From Ruminococcaceae bacterium UBA5891 (GTDB lineage Bacteria; Bacillota; Clostridia; Oscillospirales; Acutalibacteraceae): a stretch of 62,375 nucleotides of DNA. Position 1 is the stretch's first letter. Each line of letters starts with the position of its first letter. The stretch covers positions 1 to 62,375 of the forward strand of contig DJET01000005.1 in NCBI GenBank assembly GCA_002431945.1. Direction: 5' to 3'. The translations under genes were made by a program, and so were the position numbers. This document shows positions 8,173-17,153 of the stretch, one piece after another. Under the pieces are notes generated by a model, which saw only the letters and a program-made list of their open reading frames with translations, made no database searches and was not told the origin of the DNA.

Positions 8173-10053
8173 ATGGAAAAGTTTCAAAAATCCTCTTGGA
8201 TTTGGTATACCGAGGATAAAAAAGCCGACTCCTACGGTGATTTTACGGATTCGTTTGAATATAACGGCGGAAAAGCTGTTTTCAGCATATCGGTTGACGG
8301 CGATTATGAGCTTTACATAAACGGTGAATTCGTTTCCTCCAATCAGTACGGAGACTTTGAGCATTATAAAATTTATGACGATATTGATATTACCGGCTTT
8401 TTAAAAACGGGGAAAAATGATGTTTATATTCTTGTGTGGCACATAGGCGTTGATTCCTCAAGATATAAATCAGCCGAGCCGGGTCTTATATATCAGCTTG
8501 ATATAGACGGAAAAACCGTGCTTTACAGCAGTGCGGAAACGCTTTCGAGGGAAAATCCGAATTACAAATCGGGTTATTGTAAAATTATAACCGGTCAAAT
8601 CGGAATAAGCTTTTTGTATGACAACAGCCGCGGCGGCAATACGCTCTATACAAAAAGTGTCGTTACGGACAAAAAATGCAATTTGTTCGGAAGACCCGTA
8701 AAAAAGCTTGAATTTGCCGAGGAAATTCTGCCGGCTTTAATAAAACAGCAAGAAAACTATTATCTTTACGATTTGGGACGCGAGTCTTTAGGAGTTGTTT
8801 CATTTAATCTGTTCTCTGAAAGCAATCAAAAAATCACGGTTGCCTGGGGCGAGCATATTTTGGACGGTTGCGTAAGGATTTCAAAGGAAAAGCACAGAGA
8901 TTTCACCTTTGAGTATGTCACTGAGGCAGGCGACAACACATTCTGCAATCATATGCTGAGACTCGGCTGCCGTTATCTCGAAATTCATACGGAAGCGCCC
9001 GTAAAAATCAATAAGCTTGCTTTTGTTCCGCAGATTTTCCCGGTAAGGGAAAAGGAAATCTATATAGGCGAAAAGCTTGACAGAAAAATTTATGATACCT
9101 GTGTATACACACTAAAGCTTTGTATGATGGAGCATTATGTCGATACGCCGTGGAGAGAGCAGTCGTTTTATTCATTCGATTCGAGAAATCAAATGCTTTG
9201 CGGCTACAGGGTTTTTGAAAACGGAAACAAAGAATATGCCAGAGCAAATCTCCTTTTAATCAGCAAGGATGAAAAGGACGACGGACTTCTTTCGATAACC
9301 TATCCGAGCGGCGGAAGGCTTGCGATACCGTCGTTCTCTCTTTATTACTTTATTGCGGTTAAGGAATATGTTGAAAACACGGGCGACATAACGCTTGCGG
9401 ATGAGGTGTTCGACAAGCTTATCTCCCTTACGGAAACATTCCTTAAAAATATGTACGGCGATTTGATTTTCACATTTGAGGACAAAAACGCATGGAATTT
9501 TTACGATTGGTCTCCTTATATGGACGAGGGCTTCGGGAAAACGGACTCAAGACCCGATCTGATGATTAACTGTTTGTTCATAAGGGCGCTTGACAGCCTT
9601 AAATACATATGTAAAAAAACAGGCAGAGAATTTGTTTATGACGAGATACTGAAAAACATACGCGCTAAGGTGAAATCGGTCTTTTTCAGAGAAAAGGACG
9701 GTTTGTTCTTTATGGATAAGCATAACAGCGAGTACACGGAATTGGCTAATGCTATGGCTGTTCTTGCGGGAATTACCGATGAAAACGAATCAAAGCATAT
9801 AGCCGAAGCGCTTGCGAGCGGGAAGCTGCTTGAATGTTCTCTCAGTATGAAGTGCTTTAAATATGACGCTATGCTTTCCGTGGACGGCGGATACCGTAAA
9901 GAGGTTTTGGCGGAGATACGCGAAACCTACGGGAAAATGCTGGATAATGGTGCGACAACCGTTTGGGAGGTTGCCGGAGGCGCCGCCGCATTTGATAAAG
10001 CAGGCAGCCTTTGCCACGGATGGAGCGCCGTTCCCGTATTGTACTTAATATAA
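8173..10053 (+). CDS. GH78-like alpha-L-rhamnosidase
   Basis: The 626-residue protein carries GH78 hallmarks: an N-terminal jelly-roll (SVDGDYELYINGEFV), the catalytic-domain sequence VDTPWREQSFYSFDSRNQ near 320, the (alpha/alpha)6 barrel residues WNFYDWSPYMDEGFG near 440, and the typical ending ATTVWEVAGG...AGSLCHGWSA. It is shorter than many GH78 enzymes, with fewer N-terminal beta domains. No signal peptide is seen, so the enzyme is probably cytoplasmic and would release terminal rhamnose from imported fragments. The acidic residue of the DxPxRE-type motif is kept as Asp/Glu (DTPWRE). It follows the GH3 gene without a gap. Confidence 0.8.
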   Translation: MEKFQKSSWIWYTEDKKADSYGDFTDSFEYNGGKAVFSISVDGDYELYINGEFVSSNQYGDFEHYKIYDDIDITGFLKTGKNDVYILVWHIGVDSSRYKSAEPGLIYQLDIDGKTVLYSSAETLSRENPNYKSGYCKIITGQIGISFLYDNSRGGNTLYTKSVVTDKKCNLFGRPVKKLEFAEEILPALIKQQENYYLYDLGRESLGVVSFNLFSESNQKITVAWGEHILDGCVRISKEKHRDFTFEYVTEAGDNTFCNHMLRLGCRYLEIHTEAPVKINKLAFVPQIFPVREKEIYIGEKLDRKIYDTCVYTLKLCMMEHYVDTPWREQSFYSFDSRNQMLCGYRVFENGNKEYARANLLLISKDEKDDGLLSITYPSGGRLAIPSFSLYYFIAVKEYVENTGDITLADEVFDKLISLTETFLKNMYGDLIFTFEDKNAWNFYDWSPYMDEGFGKTDSRPDLMINCLFIRALDSLKYICKKTGREFVYDEILKNIRAKVKSVFFREKDGLFFMDKHNSEYTELANAMAVLAGITDENESKHIAEALASGKLLECSLSMKCFKYDAMLSVDGGYRKEVLAEIRETYGKMLDNGATTVWEVAGGAAAFDKAGSLCHGWSAVPVLYLI

Positions 10054-10099
10054 GAAAATTACCGATTTATTATAATGGTCAGTCAGAATGGAGATTACT

Positions 10100-11320
10100 A
10101 TGCTTGATGAATATATTAGCAATAAATTCGACGAATGTGTGAGAACGAATGAGGAGGACAACGGCTCTCTTATCGGACTTCCTTTTCCGTATACTGTTCC
10201 GTCCGTGGCGGATCGGTTTCAGGAAATGTATTATTGGGACACTTATTTTGCAAACAAGGGTCTGATTATTTGCAATAAGACCGAGCAGGCAAAAAACAAT
10301 GTTGATAATGTCATTTATATGGTAGAAAAATTCGGATATATGCCAAACGGCAACCGAACTCATTATCTCAAATCCTCACAGCCGCCGTTTTTGTCGCTTA
10401 TGGTACTTGATATTTACAAGGAAATCGGTGATAAGGAGTGGCTGAGCGGCGCGGTATCGACGCTTGAAAAAGAATACTCCTTCTGGATGAACCGCAGAGG
10501 CACCGTTACGGGTCTTAACCGTTACGGATGCAATCCGGAACAACCGGGCTATGACGGTATGGCGGATGCGCTTGAGGGCAGAATAGGAGTAAAAACGGGG
10601 CTTAAAACCGACGAGGAAAAGGCAGAACATTTTATAGCGTGCTGCGAGAGCGGCTGGGATATGACGCCCCGCTTTGAATTTAAAGCCTTTGAGTATCTTC
10701 CGATATGCCTTAACAGCCTTATGTACGCGCTTGAAAGCAATATGGCGTACTTTAACAGCGAGCTTGGAAATGCCGAGGCGCAGCTGTGGAAGAGACTTGC
10801 GGAAAACCGCGCAAAGCTTATGAGAGAGTTAATGCTTGATAAAGACGGCATATTCTTAGATTATAACTTTGCGGACAAAAAATTCAGTCCTATTTTTTCG
10901 GCGGCGTCGGCGTACCCTCTGTTTTGCGGTTTGGCTTCAAACGAGGAGGCTGCCAGTCTTAAAGACAAATTGGTTTCCGAGCTTGAAACCGACTACGGTG
11001 TTTTAGCCTGCGCCAAAAATAATTTTCCGGGAAAGTATCAGTGGAATTACCCCAACGGCTGGGCACCGCTTCAATATATTACGGTGTGGGGACTTTATAA
11101 ATACGGATTTAAAGCGGACGCGCTACGGATTGCCGAAAAATATGCAGCCCTTGTAGAGAAAAACTTTGAAGCAACAAATAATTTATGGGAAAAATACAAT
11201 GTTGTCGAGGGCACGGTAAACACTAACAATGAAATCTTTAAAATGCCGCCTATGATAGGGTGGACCGCAGGAGTTTATTTAAGCTGTAAAAGGCTTATCA
11301 AAGGAAATAAAGATCAGTAA
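10100..11320 (+). CDS. GH37 trehalase-like glycosidase
   Basis: I prefer ATG 10100 over 10088 because ATGGAG at 10088-10093 then serves as the ribosome site. Trehalase-family signatures are clear: DRFQEMYYWDTYF near 35, SGWDMTPRF near 175 and QWNYPNGWAPLQY near 315, on an (alpha/alpha)6 barrel. At 406 residues it is shorter than classical periplasmic trehalases and lacks a signal peptide. GH37-like proteins beside other glycosidases often have unproven substrates. An alpha-glucoside or another alpha-linked disaccharide produced by its neighbours is plausible, so the trehalase name should be held loosely. Confidence 0.8.
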   Translation: MLDEYISNKFDECVRTNEEDNGSLIGLPFPYTVPSVADRFQEMYYWDTYFANKGLIICNKTEQAKNNVDNVIYMVEKFGYMPNGNRTHYLKSSQPPFLSLMVLDIYKEIGDKEWLSGAVSTLEKEYSFWMNRRGTVTGLNRYGCNPEQPGYDGMADALEGRIGVKTGLKTDEEKAEHFIACCESGWDMTPRFEFKAFEYLPICLNSLMYALESNMAYFNSELGNAEAQLWKRLAENRAKLMRELMLDKDGIFLDYNFADKKFSPIFSAASAYPLFCGLASNEEAASLKDKLVSELETDYGVLACAKNNFPGKYQWNYPNGWAPLQYITVWGLYKYGFKADALRIAEKYAALVEKNFEATNNLWEKYNVVEGTVNTNNEIFKMPPMIGWTAGVYLSCKRLIKGNKDQ

Positions 11321-11358
11321 TCCATTTAAGCATTCTCGTCTCCGAAAAGTATAAATTT

Positions 11359-11377
11359 TATAGTAAATATTACTATA
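11359..11377. promoter_or_regulatory. 8-bp inverted repeat, candidate operator
   Basis: TATAGTAA at 11359-11366 and TTACTATA at 11370-11377 are perfect inverted copies around ATA. The site sits 10 bases upstream of the -35 box of the regulator gene, which suggests autoregulation by the 11441 product. No second full copy was seen by eye in the window. Confidence 0.55.
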
Positions 11378-11386
11378 CTTATCTTA

Positions 11387-11415
11387 TTGTTGCTGCTTAT
11401 TTTGTTTGATATAAT
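11387..11415 (+). promoter_or_regulatory. Sigma-A promoter of the regulator gene
   Basis: The -35 box TTGTTG (11387-11392) and the -10 box TATAAT (11410-11415) are separated by 17 bases. The start codon at 11441 is 26 bases beyond the -10 box. Confidence 0.8.
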
Positions 11416-11440
11416 ATATTCGTAAATGGAGGAGGGATGT

Positions 11441-12469
11441 ATGGAAATCGCCTTATTTGTACAGCCGAAATTCAGGTATGCATTTGATTGTAAAAAAATA
11501 ATTGAGGGAATTGTTGATGAATCTTACAAAAAGCGCTATCGGCTTTTTATGCAAAAAAACAGTCATGACAAGGAATCAATTTGTATTATTATTGCCGATG
11601 ACAAGGCATGGCTTGATTCAAAGATAAAAACCCTTAAGGTCAATTATGACAAAATTATTTTAATAAACAATTTTTACGAAGACTTTAATATCAATTATGT
11701 TTTAAGCGATTACGAAATTGCGGTCAATGATTTAATTAAAAAAAGCTTATACAGAATTGACAGATTCGCTTTATACGGCGTCAAGCGGGATAATTACCTT
11801 GACTGCAATAAGGAGCGTTGTTTTCTTTCCAATCATCCCAAGGGCAGAGTATTTTACAACGATTCGGGATTTCGGGAGTTATACAAAGAGTTTTCGGGGC
11901 ATTTAAAGGATTTCGACGCTGTAATATGCACGGATGATATCATCGCTACTTCGTTGGTTCATCATTTAAAATCAGAACATTTGTTGGGTGAAATTCCCAT
12001 ATTAAGTCTTGAGAGATACAAGCTTACAAGCTTCTTACAAACTCCGGTGTCTTCAATAGATAACGACTTGTATTTCTTGGGAACACAGGCAGTTGTATTG
12101 GCGTCTTTTATTTATAAGAGCAATGTTGAATCGTCAATAGTCTTTAAACTCAATACATGCACAAGCTATGACGACTCAAAAAAGAGATTAAATGTAGGAA
12201 AATTCGAATCTATGATATGTGAAAAGAAAACCGACGATACAGAGGAAGGTGAACTGATAAGAATAGAAACATTTATGCGAAGCTGCGATACATTGGATTT
12301 TGATATTTTAACCTATGTATTGCAGGGAAATATTTCTTACCAAAATATTTCCGAGCTTCTGTTTATTACGGAAAACACCTTAAAATATCGCATCAAACGA
12401 TTGAAGGAGCTGCTCGGAGTATCGCACAAATCCGAAATGACCGCCCTTCTTTCGAAGTATATGATTTAA
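11441..12469 (+). CDS. LacI-like sensor with C-terminal HTH regulator
   Basis: GGAGGAGG at 11429-11436 fixes the start at ATG 11441. Residues 1 to about 245 resemble the periplasmic-binding-protein fold of LacI-type regulators, including FDAVICTDDIIATSLVHHLK and VSSIDNDLYFLGTQAV. No DNA-binding helix precedes it. The last 60 residues hold an HTH of the LuxR/PucR kind: ISELLFITENTLKYRIKRL, followed by GVSHKSEMTALL. Order and HTH type are therefore the reverse of LacI. It has its own promoter and a palindrome just upstream, and ends 14 bases before the solute-binding protein gene. It is probably the local sugar-responsive regulator of the island. The inducer is unknown. Confidence 0.75.
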   Translation: MEIALFVQPKFRYAFDCKKIIEGIVDESYKKRYRLFMQKNSHDKESICIIIADDKAWLDSKIKTLKVNYDKIILINNFYEDFNINYVLSDYEIAVNDLIKKSLYRIDRFALYGVKRDNYLDCNKERCFLSNHPKGRVFYNDSGFRELYKEFSGHLKDFDAVICTDDIIATSLVHHLKSEHLLGEIPILSLERYKLTSFLQTPVSSIDNDLYFLGTQAVVLASFIYKSNVESSIVFKLNTCTSYDDSKKRLNVGKFESMICEKKTDDTEEGELIRIETFMRSCDTLDFDILTYVLQGNISYQNISELLFITENTLKYRIKRLKELLGVSHKSEMTALLSKYMI

Positions 12470-12483
12470 ACGGAGGTACAACA

Positions 12484-13998
12484 ATGAAAAATATGAGAAA
12501 ATTTGTATTGGTTCTGTTGGCGGGCTTGTTGGCTGTCGCACCGATGAGCGCCTGTAAAAAGACCGCATATATAGACGAAAGCTCGATTGTTGCGGGAACA
12601 GATGACGAAACCGGCGCGGATGTTTCCGGAGAAACCGGCAATGATACTCAAAGCGGAAGCACAAGCACAAAAAGCAACAGCAGCAAGGGAACAAAAATCG
12701 ATTCCGGCAATAAGGGCGGCGACAGCGGCTCCGGCGCTCAGAACACCGCAAAGATCGATGACAACATTAAAATCAAGGAAGGCAGCACTCCGGTAGAAAA
12801 CGGCGTAAATTACGGCGGTAAAACCCTTGTTTACCTTTCCGCTTGGGATCCTAACAGCGACGATGTCAAGGAGTTTGAAAAAACTTATAATTGTAAGCTT
12901 GATGTCAGAAAAGTAAACTTTAACCTTTATGCTCAGCAGGCGGCGGCGCTTGTTAACAGCGGAACAAAAATAGATATAGGCTACATATTCTCCGGTCATT
13001 ATCCGCAGGTGCTTATTTCAGGTCTGTGGCAGCCGCTTCAGGATCATTTCACCACTGCGGATCTGGTAAATACAAACAGCTCCGATAAAAAAGGCATCGA
13101 CCTTGAAAAATCAAAGCAGTTCTCGTGGAACAAGAACCTGTACGGAGTCACCTATTATTACAGCACATATACGGGCGTGCTTTTCTACAATAAAAAGCTT
13201 GTTAAGGATTTCGGCGCAAAGGACCCGATGGATTATTATAACGCGGGCACATGGAATTACGAAAATCTGCTTTCATTTGCGCGCTCGGTTACCGATACCA
13301 ATTCGGGAATTTATTTCGGTGCTACGGCTATGTACAGCGGCTGGCTCCAGAGCAACAACACCGGCTACATAAAATATGTAAACGGCGTACCTACGGAAAA
13401 TATGTCAGATCCGGCGGTATTTGACGCTTTGAAATTGGTTCGCAATATGGCTGTCGGTCAAAATAAGGTGCTCGGCGATGTCGGAGACGACGCAAGAGAA
13501 GCATTCTTAAAGGGTAAGACCGTAGCATATAAGGATTATATGTCAGATTCAAGCGTTTTAAGAAAGAGAGCCGCTTCTGCCGAAGCATTCGGCAAAAACG
13601 CGGATAATGTGGGCAGAGTTTTATTGCCCACAGGTCCTAACAACACCGACAATGTACCGACTACCGCAGGCATCGAGGCATTCGGCAGCAGTATAGGAAG
13701 CCAGCATCCCGAAGCAGCCATACTTTGGGCTAAGCTTGTCGGAAAGAATACAAAGGCAAGATATATGAGCAGCTGGAATGTAAATGACGCAGAGTGGAAT
13801 ATGTTTATGGAAGAGCCTTTAAAGAAATCTCTTCCCCGTCCTTACGGCGGATTTGCCACATCAAGCACCACAATGAACGGAATTATTTTGGATATTGAAT
13901 CTAAGGTTTATCTCGGTTCGGATATAACCTCTGTTCTTAACAGATATCGCACACAGGTAAGAAACTGCATAAATGTATCAATGAAACAACAAGGATAA
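12484..13998 (+). CDS. ABC importer solute-binding lipoprotein
   Basis: GGAGGT lies 7 bases before ATG. The signal peptide ends in a lipobox (PMSAC), with Cys24 the likely lipidated residue. A low-complexity Ser/Gly/Lys/Thr linker of about 70 residues comes next. The family 1 extracellular binding fold follows, with LYGVTYYYSTYTGVLFYNKKL near 215 and NVPTTAGIEAFGSS near 395. It would capture an oligosaccharide outside the membrane and pass it to one of the two permease pairs downstream. The ligand is not predictable. The gene sits directly behind the regulator and ahead of the surface GH5 gene. Confidence 0.9.
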   Translation: MKNMRKFVLVLLAGLLAVAPMSACKKTAYIDESSIVAGTDDETGADVSGETGNDTQSGSTSTKSNSSKGTKIDSGNKGGDSGSGAQNTAKIDDNIKIKEGSTPVENGVNYGGKTLVYLSAWDPNSDDVKEFEKTYNCKLDVRKVNFNLYAQQAAALVNSGTKIDIGYIFSGHYPQVLISGLWQPLQDHFTTADLVNTNSSDKKGIDLEKSKQFSWNKNLYGVTYYYSTYTGVLFYNKKLVKDFGAKDPMDYYNAGTWNYENLLSFARSVTDTNSGIYFGATAMYSGWLQSNNTGYIKYVNGVPTENMSDPAVFDALKLVRNMAVGQNKVLGDVGDDAREAFLKGKTVAYKDYMSDSSVLRKRAASAEAFGKNADNVGRVLLPTGPNNTDNVPTTAGIEAFGSSIGSQHPEAAILWAKLVGKNTKARYMSSWNVNDAEWNMFMEEPLKKSLPRPYGGFATSSTTMNGIILDIESKVYLGSDITSVLNRYRTQVRNCINVSMKQQG

Positions 13999-14020
13999 AA
14001 ACCGCCGAGGGGGTATATAT

Positions 14021-16078
14021 GTGAAAAAAACGCAAATTACAGTCAGTTTGGTTTTACTTATTGCGTTAATTCTTTCATCTTTTGGATCATATCAGCTTTT
14101 TGCACAAACGGCAGACGAGTCTATGACTCTTCATGCCGAGAACAATCTGCTTATAGACGGAAACGGCAATGCGGTAAGACTTATAGGCGCCAATTTTTCA
14201 CTGGATGAGCTTAATCCCTCCGGCAGCGGAATGATTATTTCTCCCGAACTTGAAAAAACCACATTTAAAAGGCTTGATTTATTACTTAACGATTTCAGCT
14301 CAAATATCGTCCGCGTGGTAGTGGCGCAAAGAAAATGGTACGACAGCGCCAATCCGGGGGACGAAAAATATTACAGAAGTCTTGTTAAAAAAGTGATTGC
14401 CGAGACCACAAAAGCAGGCAAGTATGTATGGATAGACAATCATTCCGGCAGATACGGCGGCTTGCCCGATGCCGAAACCGAAGAATTTTGGCGTGAGATG
14501 GTTGCTCTTTATAAAAATCAGCCCAATATTCTGTTCGGTCTTTTCAACGAACCCGTAAACTGCGATTGGAATCAATGGTACAACGGAACGGGAAGTGATA
14601 AGGTAGAGGGACACACCGGTACGATGGTAAGCTCAAACGGTATGCAGTATCTTGTGAATATGATAAGAGAGCTGGGAGCTAAAAATGCCGTTATTGTCGA
14701 TACTCCCGCATGGAGCAGTATGTTTGACGGAATTTTAAGCGGCGAATATGCCCTTAAGGACCCGAACGGCAACGGAGTAATATACGATCCGCACATATAT
14801 ACCGAGGTCAGCGACAATCATCAAAATATTATTGAGCTTTCTAAAATATACCCCGTAGTAGTCGGCGAGGTCAACTCAAGAATGGGCCATGTTAATATGG
14901 TGGCGCAGGCGGATTTTGATTTCTTTGACGACTTCTTTAAAACAGCGGAGGAATATCAGTTCGGCATATGCCCGTGGGTATTCGCCTTAGAGGGCAACTC
15001 ATGGGGTATGCTGAAGCTCGGAAAATCCGGCGATATTGAAAGTATGACTTATACCAATATCGGTAATTGCTTCAGAGATAACTTTAAAAAGATAGAAGCC
15101 ACCAAAGCCGTACAGCTAATATCAGAAAACGGCTCGGCGGCTCTCTATCACGGAAAATTCACAAAGGCAGAGCTTAATAAGCAAGGCTTTGATTTGGAAA
15201 AGATCGGCAGTGTAACAAAATCAAACACATATTTTAACTATAAGATATGCCTTTATGAAAAGAGCGATTTTTCGGGCAAAACCGTAGAGTTCTACAATAA
15301 ATGCAGTGATTTGAAGAGCATCGGACTTGATTTTGCTCCGGAGGCTGTATCGGTAACACAGGTCGGCGGGGAAAACATACTTAAAAACAGTACAATAAAA
15401 GCAAGCGGCGCAACCAACCTTACAAAGGCGTTGGTTGACGGAACCGATGATTTCTGGCAGGACAGCACACCCGGTGTTAAAACCGTGATTTTCGAGCTTG
15501 ATAAGCCCTATTTATTGCTGTCAACGGGCTTAAAATCCTCTGCAATGGGAACGGACTATGTACTTTCCGATTACAATATTTCCGTCAGCACAAACGGTAC
15601 AAACTATAAGCGGCTTGCGGAAATTGTGAACAGCGACAGAACCGAAAAGCTGAACAACTACGAGGGCATTATTACAAAGTATCTTAAAATAACAATTAAC
15701 AAGGGCTGCCGCCTTGACAGCGATGAGGCAACCATAGTTGAAATGACTGCCATAGGTGCTGAATATAACGGAGCACTCACGTCCCCGGTACCGTTTTCCT
15801 ACATAAAAACGGGCGATGATTTCGGGGATGGGGATTTCAGCTACGACGAGCTTGATCCGCCGTTCGACGGCTCTGAGGATATAATTAAGTCGGAAACCCG
15901 TAAAAACGGTAAGGATAGGGTTGTAAGAAACAGGAGGCTTGTATACCTTAACGATTGGACTGCGACAATAATTATAATAGCCGCTTCGGTGGTTGCCGCG
16001 GCAGCAATCACGGTTACTGTTATTCTTCTGATTAAGAAAAAACGAAAAAAGGCGTTAAGCCTGCCGGAGGTAAAATAA
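14021..16078 (+). CDS. Membrane-anchored GH5 glycanase with discoidin domain
   Basis: GTG 14021 is chosen because GAGGGGG ends 7 bases before it. A signal peptide covers residues 1-30. The GH5 barrel (about 38-360) has acid/base Glu177 in FGLFNEPVN and nucleophile Glu283 in VVVGEVNS, with NHSG near 142 and PHIYTE near 255. A beta-rich middle region precedes an F5/8-type (discoidin/CBM32-like) domain from about 450 to 590, with VDGTDDFWQDS and VIFELDKP. One transmembrane helix (TATIIIIAASVVAAAAITV) and a basic tail end the protein, so the enzyme is held on the outer face of the membrane. An endo-acting mannanase, glucanase or xylanase is possible; the substrate is unproven. Confidence 0.87.
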   Translation: MKKTQITVSLVLLIALILSSFGSYQLFAQTADESMTLHAENNLLIDGNGNAVRLIGANFSLDELNPSGSGMIISPELEKTTFKRLDLLLNDFSSNIVRVVVAQRKWYDSANPGDEKYYRSLVKKVIAETTKAGKYVWIDNHSGRYGGLPDAETEEFWREMVALYKNQPNILFGLFNEPVNCDWNQWYNGTGSDKVEGHTGTMVSSNGMQYLVNMIRELGAKNAVIVDTPAWSSMFDGILSGEYALKDPNGNGVIYDPHIYTEVSDNHQNIIELSKIYPVVVGEVNSRMGHVNMVAQADFDFFDDFFKTAEEYQFGICPWVFALEGNSWGMLKLGKSGDIESMTYTNIGNCFRDNFKKIEATKAVQLISENGSAALYHGKFTKAELNKQGFDLEKIGSVTKSNTYFNYKICLYEKSDFSGKTVEFYNKCSDLKSIGLDFAPEAVSVTQVGGENILKNSTIKASGATNLTKALVDGTDDFWQDSTPGVKTVIFELDKPYLLLSTGLKSSAMGTDYVLSDYNISVSTNGTNYKRLAEIVNSDRTEKLNNYEGIITKYLKITINKGCRLDSDEATIVEMTAIGAEYNGALTSPVPFSYIKTGDDFGDGDFSYDELDPPFDGSEDIIKSETRKNGKDRVVRNRRLVYLNDWTATIIIIAASVVAAAAITVTVILLIKKKRKKALSLPEVK

Positions 16079-16079
16079 T

Positions 16080-17132
16080 ATGAAATTATACATTAAAATA
16101 TTTTCTCTGGTCTTGGCTGTTGCCGCCGTTTTAACTACCGCCGTAAGCGCGGAGGATGAAACGGTATACACACCCTTACATTCCAAAAACCTGCTTGCCG
16201 GCAAAGAAGTTGCAATGGCGGGCGGAACCGTAAACAACTACGATTTTGCGGAATGGAACGGTATTACCAATATAGATCAGTTGAACGACGGCATACTTTC
16301 CGTAAACGGCAGGCGTCAGACCGCAATAGTACACGGCGTGCCCGATTACCGTAAAAACGGCGCCGTATATTTTATCGTTTATGATTTGGGGGCCTATTAT
16401 GATTTGACCTCCGCCGCGCTTTATTCAAATGTTGAGGATAAGAGCTATGCGGTAGACGGTTGGGATTTCTACGCAGGGGAAACCATTGAGGATTATACCA
16501 AGGCGGCTAATAAAACCGTAGGAAAGACCGAGGAAAATAAAAAGCTTGATTATCAGGTAGCGCTTGTATACCGCAAGGTGAGGTATGTCACTTTCTCAAT
16601 AAGAAGGCTGTCCGATGTCACAAGCGTAAGAATAAGCGAGCTTGAGGTTTTCGGAAGGCTTTCAAAGGATCAGAGCGTAAGGCCTGCATCTCAAGACGTC
16701 AAGGTATCGGGCGGAAATTCTGTTAAGGTGACTCTTGATACCGTATGGAATTTGAAAAGCGGAGAAGGCGTACCAAACAAGGTCACCGTGGACATTTTAG
16801 GCGCGGACGAAAGAAAAGCCGCATTTGAAAAGGCAAATTATGCCTATAAAATCTATGAATCATTTTTTGTGGACGTATATTCCGCGGACGGAACGACGGA
16901 TAACCGCAACCAACCGTATACGGTAACGGTCGAGGTTCCCGAAAAGCTTAAAAATATCGACGGTCTCAAGCTTTTGGCGGTAGACGGCATAGCGGAAGAG
17001 CTGTCGGCGGATTATAAAGACGGAAAATTCATTTTCACCGCAAACAGTATGGGTGAATTTGCGTTCGGCGTTCCCAATTACAAGGAAAACGCGGAAATTT
17101 CGGTAACAGATGATTTCTATCCGGCAGATTAG
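16080..17132 (+). CDS. Secreted discoidin-like glycan-binding protein
   Basis: It starts one base after the previous stop, with GGAGG inside that gene's end as ribosome site. Residues 1-24 form a signal peptide (ending AVSAED). Residues about 35-200 resemble an F5/8-type sandwich: NLLAGKEVAMAGG at the start, VDGWDFYAG in the middle and RISELEVFGRLS at the end. The remaining 150 residues form a second beta domain (SVKVTLDTVWNLKSG, then FIFTANSMGEFAFGVP) resembling an Ig-like fold. No catalytic motif, anchor or lipobox was found. Its position between the GH5 enzyme and the large binding protein suggests glycan binding at the cell surface. Confidence 0.7.
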   Translation: MKLYIKIFSLVLAVAAVLTTAVSAEDETVYTPLHSKNLLAGKEVAMAGGTVNNYDFAEWNGITNIDQLNDGILSVNGRRQTAIVHGVPDYRKNGAVYFIVYDLGAYYDLTSAALYSNVEDKSYAVDGWDFYAGETIEDYTKAANKTVGKTEENKKLDYQVALVYRKVRYVTFSIRRLSDVTSVRISELEVFGRLSKDQSVRPASQDVKVSGGNSVKVTLDTVWNLKSGEGVPNKVTVDILGADERKAAFEKANYAYKIYESFFVDVYSADGTTDNRNQPYTVTVEVPEKLKNIDGLKLLAVDGIAEELSADYKDGKFIFTANSMGEFAFGVPNYKENAEISVTDDFYPAD

Positions 17133-17153
17133 ACCGAAAGAGAGGAAATATCA

